This document shows, one piece after another, positions 13,650 to 14,614 of a DNA stretch of 14,614 bases (position 1 is its first letter; each line of letters opens with the position of its first letter). The stretch is from contig CAKUYG010000034.1 of NCBI GenBank assembly GCA_934702165.1, positions 1-14,614 of the forward strand, read 5' to 3'. The DNA is from an uncultured Bacteroidales bacterium (GTDB lineage: Bacteria; Bacteroidota; Bacteroidia; Bacteroidales; UBA932). A model generated the notes under the pieces. The model had not been told where the DNA came from, made no database searches, and saw only the letters and a program-made list of their open reading frames with translations. A program made the position numbers and the translations under genes.

Positions 13650-14614
13650 TCCCCCAAAGGTAAAGAGTTTTCAGGGATATCCGAGTTTCCTTTTGATTTT
13701 ATTGCCTGATGCCTGTAACTCGTCCAGCGCATATCCCTTTCTCCGGTCGATCCGGCCGCTTCAGCCGGTGTCTTCATCCCGATGCTCATGTGGGGCCTCC
13801 GGTTGTTGTAGAAGTCCACTGCACGGGCTACTGCGGCCACGACTTCGGTGATATTCCTAAACACCTTGCCCTTGAGCAGTTCGTTCTTTATCGTGTTGTT
13901 GACGCGTTCCGCCTGGGCGTTGTCTTTCGGATCCCTGGATTCGGTCATGCTGACCCTGATGCCGCGCCCCCGCAACATGCCGACATACTCACGGCAGGCA
14001 TATTGACAGCCGCGGTCAGAGTGGTGTATGAGGTTGACCTCCCCTTTTTTCTCTATGCGCCTCAACGCCATCTTCAGGGCCTCCATCGGATAGTCCGTAT
14101 CAAGCGTGGGGCCGACGCTCCAGCCGACAATCTCCTCGGTATACGCGTCAAGTATCAGAGACAGGTAGCAGAAGTGGTAATGGTATTCATCCTCCGTTAT
14201 GGCGATGTAGGTTATGTCGCTGACCCATAACTGGTCCTCCGAGGTGGGAATGAAGTCCTTGATGAGGTTGGGGTATGTCGGAAGCCCGTGCGTCGAGTCC
14301 GTCGTGCGTGGCTTGCGCGTCCTCCGGCGGACTTTGAGGCCCTGCTCGTCGATGATTCGACAGAAACGGTCGCGGCCTATCGGGTTGTCAGAGTGGAACT
14401 CCTTCTGGTACATGTACCACAGTTTCTTACCGCCCATGCCGGGGTCCTCCTTTCTGGCCTCCATCACATACTGGATGGCGAACTCCTCTCGCGCGGCCTT
14501 GGCGTGGACCGCATCCTCGTCATACTGATAGTAAGCCTGCTTGCTTACACCAAGCAGCCCACAGAGTTCAGCCACCTGAAATTCGGTGGCCGACTCCGCG
14601 TGCAGGTCCCTTAC
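13604..14614 (-). CDS. IS3-family transposase OrfB (5' partial)
   Basis: The frame is open from the right window edge to a TGA at 13604-13606. An internal GTG at 14575 would give 323 residues, but 13 further sense codons precede it without a stop, so the true start, or the frameshift from orfA, is probably outside. Counting from that GTG, an HTH_21-like N-terminal part (LLGVSKQAYYQYDE ... GGKKLWYMY) is followed by an rve integrase core with the DDE triad Asp120 (WVSDITYI), Asp187 (HHSDRGCQY) and Glu223 (NAQAERVNNTIKNELL); the 35-residue D-E gap is typical. The C-terminal NNRRPHMSIGMKTPAEA is the usual IS3 ending, with an extra tail of about 45 residues that runs into an inverted repeat. It catalyses DNA strand transfer of the element. 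No internal frameshift is seen, so it may be active. Confidence 0.93.
   Translation of the reverse strand, partial: VRDLHAESATEFQVAELCGLLGVSKQAYYQYDEDAVHAKAAREEFAIQYVMEARKEDPGMGGKKLWYMYQKEFHSDNPIGRDRFCRIIDEQGLKVRRRTRKPRTTDSTHGLPTYPNLIKDFIPTSEDQLWVSDITYIAITEDEYHYHFCYLSLILDAYTEEIVGWSVGPTLDTDYPMEALKMALRRIEKKGEVNLIHHSDRGCQYACREYVGMLRGRGIRVSMTESRDPKDNAQAERVNNTIKNELLKGKVFRNITEVVAAVARAVDFYNNRRPHMSIGMKTPAEAAGSTGERDMRWTSYRHQAIKSKGNSDIPENSLPLGDCQGSPSGLRPPVNP

Larger units (their letters stand above)
13537..14614 (-). mobile_element. IS3-family insertion sequence, partial (cut by the window end)
   Basis: The transposase reading from the right edge toward 13604 identifies an IS3-family element, probably near the IS150 group. 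Only its transposase 3' end and the adjacent terminus are in the window, so inverted repeats cannot be paired and target duplications cannot be seen. I place the boundary tentatively near 13537, where a 16-nt sequence CTGATTTAGGTTGACT is repeated with two changes at 13571-13586 and a third GTTGACT lies at 13610-13616; such TTGAC-rich subterminal repeats suit transposase binding. The true end could be anywhere from about 13530 to 13602. Confidence 0.6.

Overview
The window reads as a plant cell-wall glycan utilisation locus from a member of the Bacteroidota, most likely a gut or rumen Bacteroidales (Prevotella/Bacteroides-like). The evidence is the gene content (GH3 and GH43 of the rumen Prevotella xylosidase type, a PL10-CE8 fusion, GH115, DUF4861, KduI/KduD), the lack of Shine-Dalgarno sequences before the starts, a TAnnTTTG-type promoter element before uxaC, and an IS3-family transposase at the right edge. 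The DNA is GC-rich in the genes. The species cannot be named from sequence alone.

Layout: all nine metabolic genes are on the + strand. Module A (1-2290) has the 3' part of a KduD-like dehydrogenase, kduI and a DUF4861 lipoprotein, and ends in a clear intrinsic terminator. Module B (2310-8658) is a tight run of secreted enzymes: a LamG-GH3 beta-xylosidase-type enzyme, a GH43 and a two-domain PL10 pectate lyase/CE8 pectin methylesterase. Module C (8712-13038) starts behind a possible promoter and has uxaC, a YhcH/YiaL-family gene and a GH115 alpha-glucuronidase, separated by 3 and 1 nt. From 13039 to about 13600 there is no convincing gene but many short direct repeats and four GTGCGCAC palindromes. 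The right end (about 13537-14614, minus strand) is a partial IS3-family insertion sequence.

How the genes could work together (inference from known family roles): GH115 removes (4-O-methyl-)glucuronic acid side chains from xylan, GH43 and GH3 remove arabinose and/or xylose, and UxaC isomerises freed hexuronate. PL10-CE8 demethylates and cleaves homogalacturonan. KduI and KduD convert the resulting 5-keto-4-deoxyuronate towards 2-keto-3-deoxygluconate. The locus therefore joins glucuronoxylan and pectin breakdown around uronic acid catabolism. No SusC/SusD pair, sugar transporter, regulator, or later pathway enzymes (UxuA/UxuB, KdgK/KdgA) lie in the window, so this is only part of a larger pathway.

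No clearly new system is visible. The best candidates for a second look are the DUF4861 protein, the divergent CE8 half, the LamG-for-PA14 arrangement of the GH3 enzyme, the YhcH gene between uxaC and GH115, and the palindrome array downstream of GH115.
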